21,104 nucleotides of DNA from Planctomycetaceae bacterium (GTDB lineage: Bacteria; Planctomycetota; Planctomycetia; Pirellulales; Thermoguttaceae), in assembly GCA_031256755.1 (NCBI GenBank), contig JAIRPZ010000293.1:1-21104 (forward strand), given 5' to 3'. Of the stretch, positions 13,582 to 21,104 are shown in pieces; the first letter of the stretch is position 1, and each line of letters opens with the position of its first letter. Under the pieces are notes generated by a model, which saw nothing but the letters and a program-made list of their open reading frames with translations, was not told where the DNA came from and did no database searches. A program made the translations under genes and the position numbers.

Positions 13582-14904
13582 ATGAAAAACACTATCGCCT
13601 TTACGATGCTGTTTCTGTTCGGCAGTGTTTCACTGCTCAGTGCCAAACAATGCGAGTTTCAGTTGACCGCTGCAAAACCGGTTCTGCTTGCCGGTAAAAA
13701 GCAAACCGTCGGACTGAAAGTCGGAGTCAAAGGATTTGAACTCAAATCGGAAAAAGAACGGTCACCGCTGAATGTTGCGATCGTCATTGACCGCTCCGGC
13801 TCAATGTCCGGTGCAAAAATGGAACGCGCCAAAGAAGCCGCAATTCAAGCGTTGCAATGCCTCGATTCCCGCGACATTGTTTCGCTGGTCACATTCGACG
13901 ATTCAGTCAATGTGGTCGTTCCCGCCACCAAATTAACCGACCGGTCAAAAGTCGAACAAGCCATTAAATCTATCAAAGCCGGCGGCAGTACCGCTCTCTA
14001 TGACGGAATCAAAAAAGGCGGCGAAGAAGTCAAAAAATTCCTTGAAAAGGAATACGTCAACCGGATCGTTTTGTTGAGCGACGGACAAGCCAATGTGGGT
14101 CCCAGTTCCTCGGAAGAGATTGCGAAACTCGGTAAAGCCATTGCCGGCAGAGGCATTACCGTTTCCACCTTCGGTCTTGGCGACGGCTATAACGAGGACT
14201 TGATGGCAAAATTGGCATTGGCAAGTGACGGCAATCACAAATTCATTGAAGGAGCCGATAAACTTGCCGACATCTTCCAGAAAGAATTTAATTCGGCTTT
14301 GTCGGTTGTTGCGCAGGATGTGGCCTGCACAGTCACACTGCCGGATAATGTCCGTCCCGTCCGGGCTTTGAATATGACAGAAAACGTAGACATCAAAGGA
14401 CAAACCGTCACCTTCGGATGGAATCAACTGTACAGCAGGCATGAACGGTTTGTGATGCTGGAAGTTGAAGTTCCCGCAACGGAAGACGGAAAAAAGATCG
14501 AATTGGCGAAAGCCGCATTGAAATATCTCAACATGGAAACGAAAGACATGGACCATTTGAGCAGCAAGGCGGATGTGAGATTTTCCGATTCGGAATCGCA
14601 GGTGAAGGAATCGGTCAACAAACCGGTGATGGAGGACTACGTTGAATTGCTGGCCAATGCGGAAACGGAACGGGCGATCAAACTCCGCGACAGCGGCGAT
14701 GTTTCCGGCGCACAGAAAATTTTTATGAGCAATTCAAGTATGCTTCGCGGGTATGCAAAAGACCTCGGCGGTTCTTTGCGGCTGAACCAATCAGCAGGCG
14801 ACAACGATCTGTATCACCGTCAGGTCGACTCGCCGTCTTGGTCGTCGGACCGGAAAATGCTGCGTGAACGCCAGAATTCAGCACATACCCAGCAGTTGTT
14901 TTAA
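13582..14904 (+). CDS. Secreted von Willebrand factor A domain protein
   Basis: 440 residues. Signal peptide 1-21 (MKNTIAFTMLFLFGSVSLLSA). The vWA domain (about 63-240) has an intact MIDAS metal site: DRSGS (D70, S72, S74) in NVAIVIDRSGSMSG, T137 in GGSTALYDG, and D167 in IVLLSDGQAN. The C-terminal half (about 245-380) is beta-rich (VACTVTLPDNVRPVRALN; FVMLEVEVPA) as in other bacterial 'vWA then beta-sandwich' proteins, and ends in a helical, charged tail. Such proteins bind protein ligands through a divalent cation, often in envelope complexes. The start is firm: GGGAGG lies 7 nt before the ATG, behind a near-consensus promoter. The next gene starts 15 bp after the stop, so the two are likely cotranscribed and may interact. 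Confidence 0.93.
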   Translation: MKNTIAFTMLFLFGSVSLLSAKQCEFQLTAAKPVLLAGKKQTVGLKVGVKGFELKSEKERSPLNVAIVIDRSGSMSGAKMERAKEAAIQALQCLDSRDIVSLVTFDDSVNVVVPATKLTDRSKVEQAIKSIKAGGSTALYDGIKKGGEEVKKFLEKEYVNRIVLLSDGQANVGPSSSEEIAKLGKAIAGRGITVSTFGLGDGYNEDLMAKLALASDGNHKFIEGADKLADIFQKEFNSALSVVAQDVACTVTLPDNVRPVRALNMTENVDIKGQTVTFGWNQLYSRHERFVMLEVEVPATEDGKKIELAKAALKYLNMETKDMDHLSSKADVRFSDSESQVKESVNKPVMEDYVELLANAETERAIKLRDSGDVSGAQKIFMSNSSMLRGYAKDLGGSLRLNQSAGDNDLYHRQVDSPSWSSDRKMLRERQNSAHTQQLF

Positions 14905-14919
14905 GTAAAAGCGGGGATC

Positions 14920-16098
14920 ATGCGTATTCTCGTTCTTCGGCTTATTGTTTTCTTGCTTATGGTTCCGGCAGGCGGCGGTGAAGAAATTGCTGTCTGCCGG
15001 GATGTCTTTCGGGAGATTTTGGAATCCGGTTTGGAACTTGACGAAACCGGGCGGCAGCGGCTTTTCAACGGAAATATCCCGCCGGAGGAACACATTGACT
15101 CTCTCTGTCAATGGACGGAAAGGCTTGCACGCACAGTACCGAAAAGTTTTCTGCAAAAAAATGGAACCTCTTTGAAAGGCACAGCCGTTTTTGTAACAAA
15201 ATTCGGGACGGTCTATCGGGTTAAACTGATATTGCCGGATCACCGTGAGACCGGCTACCGCGAGGCGGTCATTTTTACGCCGGTCATTCCTAACGGATGG
15301 TCTGTAGGACAGCCGATGCGTGAATCAACAGCGGCCGCAGGAGTTTATCTGAAAACGTACCAAAACGTTCCTATTTTTGCGGCTCCTGCGATGCAGTGGT
15401 TTCCGAACACTTGGCTCGGCAGGATTGGTTTCGATGCCGCCGCCTTTGATCGCGTGCCGGTTTATCGTGTAACCGAGCGGGATCAGCATGATGCGGAGTC
15501 CAACCGCCGGGCTTTCAAGTTGACGGAGTTTGACAGTGAACCGTTTTACGGTTTGCTCCGGGCGGTTTCCGCGATGCCTGCCGGACGACTGGAACAGGAA
15601 GCAAAGCGGCAGCAAGCCGAATCACCGGTTTCTGTTACGGAATTGTTTAATAACCCGCGTGAAACGCGGGGCAAGGCGGTGTTGCTGCATGGCACTGCGA
15701 AACGGATTATCAGGACAGCGGTTACGGACGATGAAGTGCAATGGCTTTTCGGCATTGATTTTTATTATCAGATTTATCTGTTCACGGCGGAATCGCAGGG
15801 AAATCCGATAGTTGTTTGTGTCCGGTCATTGCCGGACGGATTGCAGCCGGGCGATTCGCCGGATTTTGCAGAACAGATAACGGTTGCGGCGGTACCGTAT
15901 AAACTTTGGATTTTTGAAACGAAAAAGCAGCCGCACTATGCGCCGCTGCTGATCGGACGAGAACCGGTTTGGCATCCGAAGCCGGTCATGCCGAAACCGC
16001 CTTCTTCAGCGGCAGCCGTTTCGCTGACGTTATTTTTGACGTTATGGCTCATCTGGTTCGCCTGCCGGCAAACGGCGTTGCTCAATCATCGCCGTTAG
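14920..16098 (+). CDS. Exported protein with C-terminal membrane anchor, possible OB-like domain
   Basis: 392 residues. Signal peptide about 1-21 (MRILVLRLIVFLLMVPAGGG). A single hydrophobic helix at about 364-382 (SLTLFLTLWLIWFACRQTA) followed by a short basic tail predicts a C-terminal anchor with the bulk in the periplasm. Residues about 235-350 read as an OB-like beta-barrel (VTELFNNPRETRGKAVLLHG; then QIYLFTAESQGNPIVVCVRSLP; VAAVPYKLWIFET; APLLIGREPVW), a pattern I recall from conserved planctomycete hypothetical proteins, not from any characterised enzyme. The preceding PAMQWFPNTWLGRIGFDAAAFD segment also looks conserved. It follows the vWA gene by 15 bp with GGGGA upstream of the ATG, so a joint envelope function is plausible. 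Function unknown. Confidence 0.75.
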   Translation: MRILVLRLIVFLLMVPAGGGEEIAVCRDVFREILESGLELDETGRQRLFNGNIPPEEHIDSLCQWTERLARTVPKSFLQKNGTSLKGTAVFVTKFGTVYRVKLILPDHRETGYREAVIFTPVIPNGWSVGQPMRESTAAAGVYLKTYQNVPIFAAPAMQWFPNTWLGRIGFDAAAFDRVPVYRVTERDQHDAESNRRAFKLTEFDSEPFYGLLRAVSAMPAGRLEQEAKRQQAESPVSVTELFNNPRETRGKAVLLHGTAKRIIRTAVTDDEVQWLFGIDFYYQIYLFTAESQGNPIVVCVRSLPDGLQPGDSPDFAEQITVAAVPYKLWIFETKKQPHYAPLLIGREPVWHPKPVMPKPPSSAAAVSLTLFLTLWLIWFACRQTALLNHRR

Positions 16099-16133
16099 TT
16101 GTTTATTTATTTGGTGCAGGAAAATACAAAATA

Positions 16134-16160
16134 CCGGCAGGAAAAAAACTGCCGGAGGGG
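16134..16160 (+). promoter_or_regulatory. Hairpin overlapping a strong Shine-Dalgarno
   Basis: CCGGCAG (16134-16140) and CTGCCGG (16149-16155) form a 7-bp stem with an A-rich 8-nt loop. Its 3' arm shares two G's with the SD-like GGAGGGG (16154-16160), which lies 9 nt before the small leader ORF at 16170. No T-run follows, so it is not a plus-strand terminator. It could modulate ribosome access. Confidence 0.45.
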
Positions 16161-16169
16161 ACCGACAAC

Positions 16170-16250
16170 ATGGGTTTCACCGTACGAATTGACCTGCGGA
16201 AAGTCCTCTTGCATCAGGCAGCACTTTTTTTTAACATATCCCCGCAATGA
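16170..16250 (+). CDS. 26-aa leader peptide, stop overlaps the permease start (ATGA)
   Basis: ATG at 16170 is preceded by the strong SD GGAGGGG. The reading frame gives 26 residues (starts MGFTVRIDLRKVLLHQ, ends FFNISPQ) and stops at TGA 16248-16250, overlapping the permease ATG at 16247 as ATGA. The permease itself has no SD, so coupled translation from this leader would explain its expression. No known family; the product may be only a by-product of coupling. Confidence 0.45.
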   Translation: MGFTVRIDLRKVLLHQAALFFNISPQ

Positions 16251-17374
16251 CGATATTAGACCGGTATATTTTGCGGACTTTTCTTTTCAATTTTATCTGC
16301 TGGAACATTTGTTTCATCGGTATCTTTGTCGTCTTTGATTTGTTCACCAATTTTGACGCATTAAGTTCAGCCGGTAAAGCCGCCGGTAATCTGCCGAAAG
16401 TGTTGTTTTTGTACTATTTTTTCAAATCCCTTCCGCTGACTTTACTGCTCGGCTCCGCATTGATGCTCGGCTCCGCAATGGTCACCGCGGCAGTGCTGAT
16501 ACGGAATAATGAAATTATTCCGATTCAAGCCGCAGGTGTCCCGACTCTGCGAATCATACAGCCGCTTATTTGGTCAGTCATTTGCGTAAGTGCCGCATTT
16601 TTTTTAATGCAGGAATTTGTTCTGCCGGCAGTACAAGACCGGATCACGATGACACCTGCCGATTATGCAGAAGACAAAGGTACGCTGTTTAACGTGACAC
16701 TCGATAACGAGACCGGTACCCGTATTCTCGGTCAGCGGGTATTCCGCCGGGAAAGACGTATTTCCGAACCGGATTTCAACCTGTCCAGTCCCGCAGTCAA
16801 ACAGCCGGTGCGGATTCTTGCCGAGAACGGATACCAGCAGCCTGCAACAAAACAACATCCGGCAGGCTATCTCCTCACCGATGTACGGAATAAAGAAATC
16901 ACAAAATCCCCGTCCGTTATGTTTGACGGCAAACCGATTCTCATCACACCGCCGGATGCACCGGACTGGTTGAAGCCGGATCAATGTTTTGTCGTCAGCA
17001 ATGTTCCGTTTGAAAGTTTAGCATCGGTCGATGCGTGGAAGTATGCTTCGGTATTAACGCTTCTGTCGGCTGCCAACAATAAGAGTTTAGATGCCGGAAC
17101 TTCTATTCATGCCACCATTCATTCGCGGCTGATACAGCCGTTTTTAGACATTACGCTGTTCTTTCTCGCATTTCCGCTGCTGTTTTACGGTAACAAAAAT
17201 GTTTTTAAGTCCATGGGTCAAATCTGTCTGATTTTGTTCGGATTTATGCTTGTATGCTATACATGCCGGTTCATCGGCATCAACTACAATATGCCGGTTC
17301 TCGGATCATGGCTGCCGCTGATCATTTTCACACCGTTTGCCGTCAATCAATACTTTCAGTTGAAACAAATATAA
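16247..17374 (+). CDS. LptF/LptG-family permease (YjgP/YjgQ)
   Basis: 375 residues. In the family, LptF and LptG form the membrane part of the LptB2FG ABC transporter that extracts LPS from the inner membrane. Hallmarks: N-terminal LDRYILRTFLFNFICW, helices at about 15-35, 57-80 and 100-125, the conserved coupling segment LIRNNEIIPIQAAGVPTLRI (the E/I-P-AAG signature), a central periplasmic beta-jellyroll domain (about 130-270, e.g. GTLFNVTLDNETGTRILGQRVF), then three more helices (about 290-312, 318-337, 345-362). Only one such gene is present; a partner may lie elsewhere. The start is fixed by the LDRY motif; no SD, but an SD-led leader ORF overlaps the start codon. Confidence 0.92.
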   Translation: MTILDRYILRTFLFNFICWNICFIGIFVVFDLFTNFDALSSAGKAAGNLPKVLFLYYFFKSLPLTLLLGSALMLGSAMVTAAVLIRNNEIIPIQAAGVPTLRIIQPLIWSVICVSAAFFLMQEFVLPAVQDRITMTPADYAEDKGTLFNVTLDNETGTRILGQRVFRRERRISEPDFNLSSPAVKQPVRILAENGYQQPATKQHPAGYLLTDVRNKEITKSPSVMFDGKPILITPPDAPDWLKPDQCFVVSNVPFESLASVDAWKYASVLTLLSAANNKSLDAGTSIHATIHSRLIQPFLDITLFFLAFPLLFYGNKNVFKSMGQICLILFGFMLVCYTCRFIGINYNMPVLGSWLPLIIFTPFAVNQYFQLKQI

Positions 17375-17423
17375 TAATCCGGCAGATCATTACCGTTTCA
17401 GAAAAACAGTGCAGGAACAAAAA

Positions 17424-18446
17424 TCACCGCTGATAATACAAGCCGATTCCGACAGCGTTCTTTTCTGTAACAGGAAAAATGGTCAAGCCGCGCGGCAATT
17501 TGACTCCTTCAGTTGCGGCCACCGACCGCGCCGACAGATACGCCAAGTACCAGCCGAGCAGTACCTGCGATAAATAATGAGCATCGTCATTGACACGGCT
17601 CCACGCCGGAAACGTTGATAACGTATAGTAAAGCCCTTTCAGGCAGGGACGATCCGTCATTTGAGCGGCCGTGATGAACGGGATCGCCCCGATGAAAGCG
17701 TGACCGCTTGCTCCATGGTCATTCTGAAAAGGATGCCAGTATGACGAACCGCTTTCCGGGCGGTCGCCGCCGGTTGCCAGTTGCACCGCAAGAAGTGCCG
17801 GAAAACCGACAAAATAACCGCGCATGCTTCTGTCCGTCAATTCCAAAAAAAGATACGGTCTGTCACGGCGGCTGTCATATCGGTATTTTTCCTGTAAAAA
17901 CCGGTACGTGAATGCCGATGCGATTGTGACCGGAATAAAGTATTTTCCTTCGCCGAATATTTTGGAAAATTCTTTGAGTTCTTTGGTAAAATTGCACCGG
18001 ACACGTTTGCCGTACCATTCCTGAAAATCGCCGTCCGCTCTTGTATTCGCCATCAATCCGGCACCGAGCAGTGCAACGCCGTAATTTTTAAGATTGTTTT
18101 TTTGATACAAATTGCCGAAGTCGGTAAAAACGCGGTCAACTTCTTTGTTCCCGAATCGGAGAAAGGCTTCAGAAAACGTCAATGTGTTGCGGAATGTTGA
18201 CGGCGGCGGTAATCGTTCAGACAGTATCACTGTTCCGTCATTTTGCGGATTCTCCTGTTGATACCAATCATCGCTATCGGCAAAGATACTGTTTTGTGCC
18301 TGATGTTCAAAGCCGAGAAACGTTTCGGAAAGCGTCGGCGTTTTACGGATGGCGGACGCGCCGGCATCCTGTGCAAAAGGGTCAAACGTTTGTGCGCAAA
18401 CGGCGACCGGCAGGACGAAAAACAGCAAAATGCCGAGCCGTCTCAT
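17424..18446 (-). CDS. Exported PAP2-like phosphatase domain protein with altered active site
   Basis: 340 residues from the Met at 18446. A longer frame to 18578 overlaps the EamA gene and is rejected because a signal peptide (MRRLGILLFFVLPVAVCAQ) starts here. The C-terminal half (about 165-310) has PAP2/type-2 phosphatidic acid phosphatase motifs: GGDRP (226-230, no upstream Lys at the usual spot), ASGH (246-249, usually PSGH) and SRVNDDAHYLSQ (283-294), where SR-x5-H-x3-D is expected but the last position is Gln. The N-terminal part contains an internal duplication: residues 38-71 and 90-123 share 13 of 34 positions (T-x-SE-x-FL-x-F...F-x-D...YQ-x-x-N...G). It may act on, or merely bind, phosphorylated lipids. 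It lies 68 bp downstream of the EamA gene. No SD. Confidence 0.78.
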   Translation of the reverse strand: MRRLGILLFFVLPVAVCAQTFDPFAQDAGASAIRKTPTLSETFLGFEHQAQNSIFADSDDWYQQENPQNDGTVILSERLPPPSTFRNTLTFSEAFLRFGNKEVDRVFTDFGNLYQKNNLKNYGVALLGAGLMANTRADGDFQEWYGKRVRCNFTKELKEFSKIFGEGKYFIPVTIASAFTYRFLQEKYRYDSRRDRPYLFLELTDRSMRGYFVGFPALLAVQLATGGDRPESGSSYWHPFQNDHGASGHAFIGAIPFITAAQMTDRPCLKGLYYTLSTFPAWSRVNDDAHYLSQVLLGWYLAYLSARSVAATEGVKLPRGLTIFPVTEKNAVGIGLYYQR

Positions 18447-18514
18447 AGATGTTGAATGGGAGTTGATAGCAAGACCGCAGCGGATTGTAGGGATTGCGGT
18501 CAAACCGGTCAAGG

Positions 18515-18931
18515 TTATTTCCAGAGCATGCAAAGCGTACCGGCAGCGATGAGAGACACACCGAGAATGACCTGCCATGAAACGGTTTCGCCGAGAATAA
18601 GAAAGGATAAAATAACGGTGAGAACGATACTCAATTTATCGAGCGGTGCAACACGGGAAACAGAACCGAGTTGAATCGCTTTGAAATAAAAAAGCCATGA
18701 AAACCCCGTTGCCGCACCGGACAAAATCAAAAATATCCAGTTTTTCGGTGTCAGCATTTTCACATCAGCAAGCGGTACGGTAGCGAAGACGATGCCCCAA
18801 ATCAGAATGAGAATCACAACGGTTCGGATACCCGTTGCCAGATTGGAATCAATCCCCTGAATGCCGGTTTTGGCAAAAATTGCCGTCAACGCTGCAAACA
18901 GTGCAGATAATAAGGCGTAAATCTTCCACAT
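18515..18931 (-). CDS. Half-size EamA/DMT-family transporter
   Basis: 138 residues from the Met at 18931; ATG 18946 and GTG 19000 are in-frame alternatives, but MWKIYALLSALFAALTAIFAKTGI matches the usual start of the single-domain EamA group (about 137-140 residues). Five transmembrane helices are visible; typical segments are GIDSNLATGIRTVVILILIWGI, GAATGFSWLFYFKAIQLG, then SRVAPLDKLSIVLTVILSF and LGETVSW. Family members export small metabolites, and the half-size form is expected to work as a dimer. Substrate unknown. It sits between the Gfo/Idh/MocA gene (84 bp upstream) and the PAP2-like gene on the same strand. Confidence 0.9.
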   Translation of the reverse strand: MWKIYALLSALFAALTAIFAKTGIQGIDSNLATGIRTVVILILIWGIVFATVPLADVKMLTPKNWIFLILSGAATGFSWLFYFKAIQLGSVSRVAPLDKLSIVLTVILSFLILGETVSWQVILGVSLIAAGTLCMLWK

Positions 18932-19015
18932 AACAAGATGTCTCATTTGCCGTATCGTGTCCCTACCTGCCGGAACGATTTGCTCCGGCGATGACGGCAC
19001 GATTTAATCGCTGTT

Positions 19016-20320
19016 TCACACGCTCCATGGTTCCCGCCATGCTCTTGTCCGCAGCCGGTTCGCTTGCTCATCGCCGGTAAAGGAGTCCGTTTTCGGATCA
19101 AATTTTAATTCCCGTTTGAGCATCCATGATAATGCAGAGGCGTGACAGGCAATATGCGTACTGGCGGTTACGTCGGCGTTGCAGACCGGCTGTTCCCGTG
19201 TCTTCACGCAATCGAAGAAATTGCGGATATGCGGAAACGGGTCTTCGCCATGGGTGCCGCCGTCCTTGCCGCCGTAAATTGCCGGATCAAGAACCAGTTC
19301 CCGGCGGAGAGAATCGGGCGAAACCGCTATCCGTCCGCTGTCGCCGGTTTCCACCCAGCCGTTTTCGCCTTCAAACCGGACAGCGCAGTTGCCCAATCCC
19401 ATCCAGCCGCCGGGACGCATCACTAATTTTACGCCGTTTGCATAGACGGCAAAAAGATTATGTCCTTCCGCCCGGTATTTGACCGGTGCAGAACCGTCCG
19501 CATTGTTTGCCCACTGACAAAGGTCAACCGTATGCGCCCCCCAATCGTGGTGCTTTGCACCGGAATCGAAATCGTAATGTCCCCGCCATTGCCCGCGGCA
19601 GTAGGCACTGTTGTACGGTCGCCATGGCGACGGACCGAGCCACATATCCCAGTCGATTTCTTCCCGATCCGGCAGCGGTTCGGCAGGCAGCCAGTCGCGG
19701 CGGACGCTCAAGTAGTAAATGGCGGCATGCACTTCTTTCAGTTTGCCGAGTTTTCCGTTTCGGGCGAGATCAACGGCACACTTAAAATTGCTCAAACTCC
19801 GCCGCTGGGTACCGGCTTGAAAAACGGTGCCGTACCGTTTCATGGTTGCGGCGAGAGTCCGGCAGAGGTCAATGGTCATGGCGCATGGCTTTTCTGAATA
19901 GACATCTTTTCCGGCTTGGGCGGCGTAAATTGATGCGTGGGCGTGCCAATGATCGCCGGTGGCGATCAAGACTGTATCAATATCTTTCCGGTCGAGAACA
20001 TCGCGGAAATCCCGGTACATCCCGCAATTTTGCACGGCATAATTTTTTTCTATCCAATTTTTGGCTCGGATGCGGCGTTCTTTGATGACATCGCAAACGG
20101 CGAGAAATTGCACGTCGGGCTGCCGCAGCATTCGCCGGAGGTCGTGCATACCGCGTCCGCCGGCACCGATGATGGCGAGTGTGATTCGGCTGCTTGGGGC
20201 TGTTTGACCGTCTTTGCCGAAAATGCCAGACGGCAAAACGAGCGGCGATGCGACAGCCGCAGCCGTACCGAAACTGCTTTGTAAAAACTGACGGCGTGAA
20301 ACTTTAATACCGGACATCAT
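19016..20320 (-). CDS. Tat-exported Gfo/Idh/MocA-family oxidoreductase
   Basis: 434 residues. The start at 20320 (or the adjacent ATG at 20317) is chosen because GGAG lies 5-8 nt upstream; the longer frame would need a TTG at 20338. Twin-arginine signal: VSRRQFLQSSFG with R9-R10, followed by a hydrophobic Ala/Val stretch to about residue 33. Rossmann domain: LAIIGAGGRGMHDLRRM (GAGGRG about 52-57), LAVCDV, IDTVLIATGDHWHAHASI, and the catalytic-lysine motif SEKPCA (EKP 143-145). C-terminal alpha/beta domain from about 160 with HDWGAHTVDLCQWA. These NAD(P)-dependent enzymes act on sugars and inositols; the Tat-exported form is greatly expanded in planctomycetes and would be folded with its cofactor before export. 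Substrate unknown. Confidence 0.93.
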   Translation of the reverse strand: MMSGIKVSRRQFLQSSFGTAAAVASPLVLPSGIFGKDGQTAPSSRITLAIIGAGGRGMHDLRRMLRQPDVQFLAVCDVIKERRIRAKNWIEKNYAVQNCGMYRDFRDVLDRKDIDTVLIATGDHWHAHASIYAAQAGKDVYSEKPCAMTIDLCRTLAATMKRYGTVFQAGTQRRSLSNFKCAVDLARNGKLGKLKEVHAAIYYLSVRRDWLPAEPLPDREEIDWDMWLGPSPWRPYNSAYCRGQWRGHYDFDSGAKHHDWGAHTVDLCQWANNADGSAPVKYRAEGHNLFAVYANGVKLVMRPGGWMGLGNCAVRFEGENGWVETGDSGRIAVSPDSLRRELVLDPAIYGGKDGGTHGEDPFPHIRNFFDCVKTREQPVCNADVTASTHIACHASALSWMLKRELKFDPKTDSFTGDEQANRLRTRAWREPWSV

Positions 20321-20500
20321 TGATTCTCCATGCGGCAAAAGAACAATATATTTTGTTATTTTAATTCAAACGAATAAAAAAACAAGCAGCAGCCGCCTGC
20401 GCAGCGCGGGATTTCGATAAAATTGACAACCGGGTCAATGATACGAAAACCGTCCTTGCCGAAAACTGGACTCGCAACAAAGCCGATAACGTCTTGATGT

Positions 20501-20528
20501 TTGCAAATGTCAGGAAATCGTTTACAAT
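20501..20528 (+). promoter_or_regulatory. Possible promoter of the 56-aa ORF
   Basis: TTGCAA (20501-20506), 16-bp spacer, TACAAT (20523-20528), about 20 bp before the ATG at 20549. Confidence 0.4.
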
Positions 20529-20548
20529 GACATCAATGATAATTTATT

Positions 20549-20719
20549 ATGTTAAATAAAGTTAAAAAATTGACCATTCCACTGGTCGTTGGCTGCACGC
20601 TGGCATATATTATATCCTTGCCTATTGTTGCGGGCGCAACAGGAATACCTTGGCATGTTCCGTTTTGTGCGTTATTTCCGTTTTTATCTATCGTGTTTCG
20701 GTCTGCCGTTTTCAGATAA
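20549..20719 (+). CDS. Putative 56-aa membrane peptide
   Basis: ATG at 20549 opens 56 codons ending in TAA at 20717-20719. The product begins with a basic N-terminus (MLNKVKKLTIP), then a hydrophobic helix (about 11-29, LVVGCTLAYIISLPIVAG), a turn (ATGIPWHVP) and a second hydrophobic stretch (about 39-51, FCALFPFLSIVF) with a short basic end. The organisation (positive start, two apolar helices) is more protein-like than the overlapping minus-strand frame at 20533-20733. A promoter-like pair precedes it but there is no SD. I do not recognise a family; it could be a small membrane protein, a gene remnant, or chance. Confidence 0.4.
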   Translation: MLNKVKKLTIPLVVGCTLAYIISLPIVAGATGIPWHVPFCALFPFLSIVFRSAVFR

Positions 20720-20988
20720 AGCCGTTTTTTCATTCACCATCATGCCTGTAAATCATCGTCAATCATCATTGCCCGTCAGAAAAACTGCAATGAAGATAAC
20801 CTCTTTTATTTTGGTTGAGTATAGATTTTGATACATGAACGGGGACGTGCCGTTTGATATTACTGCCGGGCAAGAAAGGAGAGGCAGAAAATACGACTGC
20901 TCCAGCGGAGAAAGCGGTCTGGGTGTCGCTGATTCGGGTAGGGGTGTGGATAACACCGAAAATGGCAAAGACAAGATACCGGTTTAAA

Positions 20989-21063
20989 TGGGCACAGATG
21001 GATTCGAACCATCGACCTCAGCCTTATCAGGGCTGCGCTCTAACCAAACTGAGCTATGTGCCC
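20989..21063 (-). tRNA. tRNA-Ile (GAU)
   Basis: The minus strand folds into a complete 75-nt cloverleaf: acceptor GGGCACA/TGTGCCC with discriminator A, D-arm GCTC/GAGC, anticodon stem CAGCC/GGCTG with loop CTGATAA (anticodon GAT at 21026-21028), 5-nt variable loop AGGTC, and T-arm GATGG/CCATC with loop TTCGAAT. CCA is not encoded (the next bases are TTT). It stands alone, not next to rRNA genes within the window. Confidence 0.98.
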
Positions 21064-21079
21064 AAACCACAACGGCGAA

Positions 21080-21085
21080 ATTATA
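21080..21085 (-). promoter_or_regulatory. Perfect -10 box of the tRNA-Ile gene
   Basis: The minus strand reads TATAAT, 16 nt before the tRNA 5' end, predicting a start about 10 nt upstream of the mature tRNA. The -35 would fall at or beyond the window edge (about 21103). Confidence 0.75.
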
Positions 21086-21104
21086 CCCGACTTTCCGCCC
21101 GACG

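Noticed and set aside
13945..14556. 203-aa minus-strand frame within the vWA gene
   Set aside because: Antisense shadow; the plus strand carries intact MIDAS motifs, an SD and a promoter.
16134..16155. Terminator after the anchored protein gene
   Set aside because: The 7-bp stem has no following T-run on the plus strand; an SD follows instead.
20759..20974. 71-aa minus-strand frame between the 56-aa ORF and tRNA-Ile
   Set aside because: No SD, no recognisable domain, Pro/Ser-rich composition typical of chance frames.

Overview
The window reads as a chromosome segment from a member of the Planctomycetota, probably near the Pirellulales/Thermoguttaceae-type lineages. This is inferred from gene content and not proven. 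The clues are a very large secreted LamG + HZS-alpha-like protein with two CxxCH haem sites, a Tat-exported Gfo/Idh/MocA oxidoreductase, a membrane protein with an N-terminal CxC...CxCG zinc ribbon, many signal peptides, a lone LptF/LptG-type permease (so an outer membrane with LPS), moderate GC, and many start codons without a Shine-Dalgarno (SD) sequence. I see no insertion sequence, phage, CRISPR or rRNA.

Layout. (1) 1-3133, minus strand: a block of exported proteins. In transcription order it holds a small Cys/Tyr-rich secreted protein ending in a strong intrinsic terminator, a DUF4384-like secreted protein, an exported caspase-fold protease with a C-terminal PDZ domain, and a second exported caspase-fold protease cut by the window edge. 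(2) 3134-3581: a 448-bp AT-rich intergenic region with an 18-bp perfect palindrome, a 13-A tract and degenerate 7-bp repeat units. (3) 3582-5523, plus strand: a secreted beta-propeller-like repeat protein, then RuvX. (4) 5540-6421, minus: an isolated FliG-like protein. (5) 6550-8685, plus: alpha/beta hydrolase, zinc-ribbon membrane protein, ThiE. (6) 8704-13332, minus: the giant LamG/HZS-like di-haem protein followed 21 bp later by a CcsA/HemX-type cytochrome c assembly membrane protein, probably one operon. (7) 13582-17374, plus: secreted vWA protein, a probable partner with a C-terminal anchor, a short SD-led leader ORF, and the LptF/G-type permease. (8) 17424-20320, minus: PAP2-like protein, a half-size EamA transporter, Tat-Gfo/Idh/MocA. 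(9) 20339-21104: a 56-aa putative membrane peptide, about 270 bp (20720-20988) in which I see nothing convincing, and tRNA-Ile(GAU) with its -10 box.

How genes may work together. The caspase-like pair and the DUF4384-like protein look like an exported protease cassette, since DUF4384 domains often accompany caspase-fold peptidases. The c-type cytochrome and its assembly factor form a coherent unit. The vWA protein and its neighbour are 15 bp apart, and the vWA gene has a textbook promoter whose -10 box lies inside an inverted repeat. The most unusual non-coding feature is three sequence-unrelated families of degenerate repeats with a period of about 7 bp, confined to the gaps of the caspase region. 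Start codons were often moved inside the longest reading frames to the methionine that begins a signal peptide or conserved domain; reasons are given per gene.
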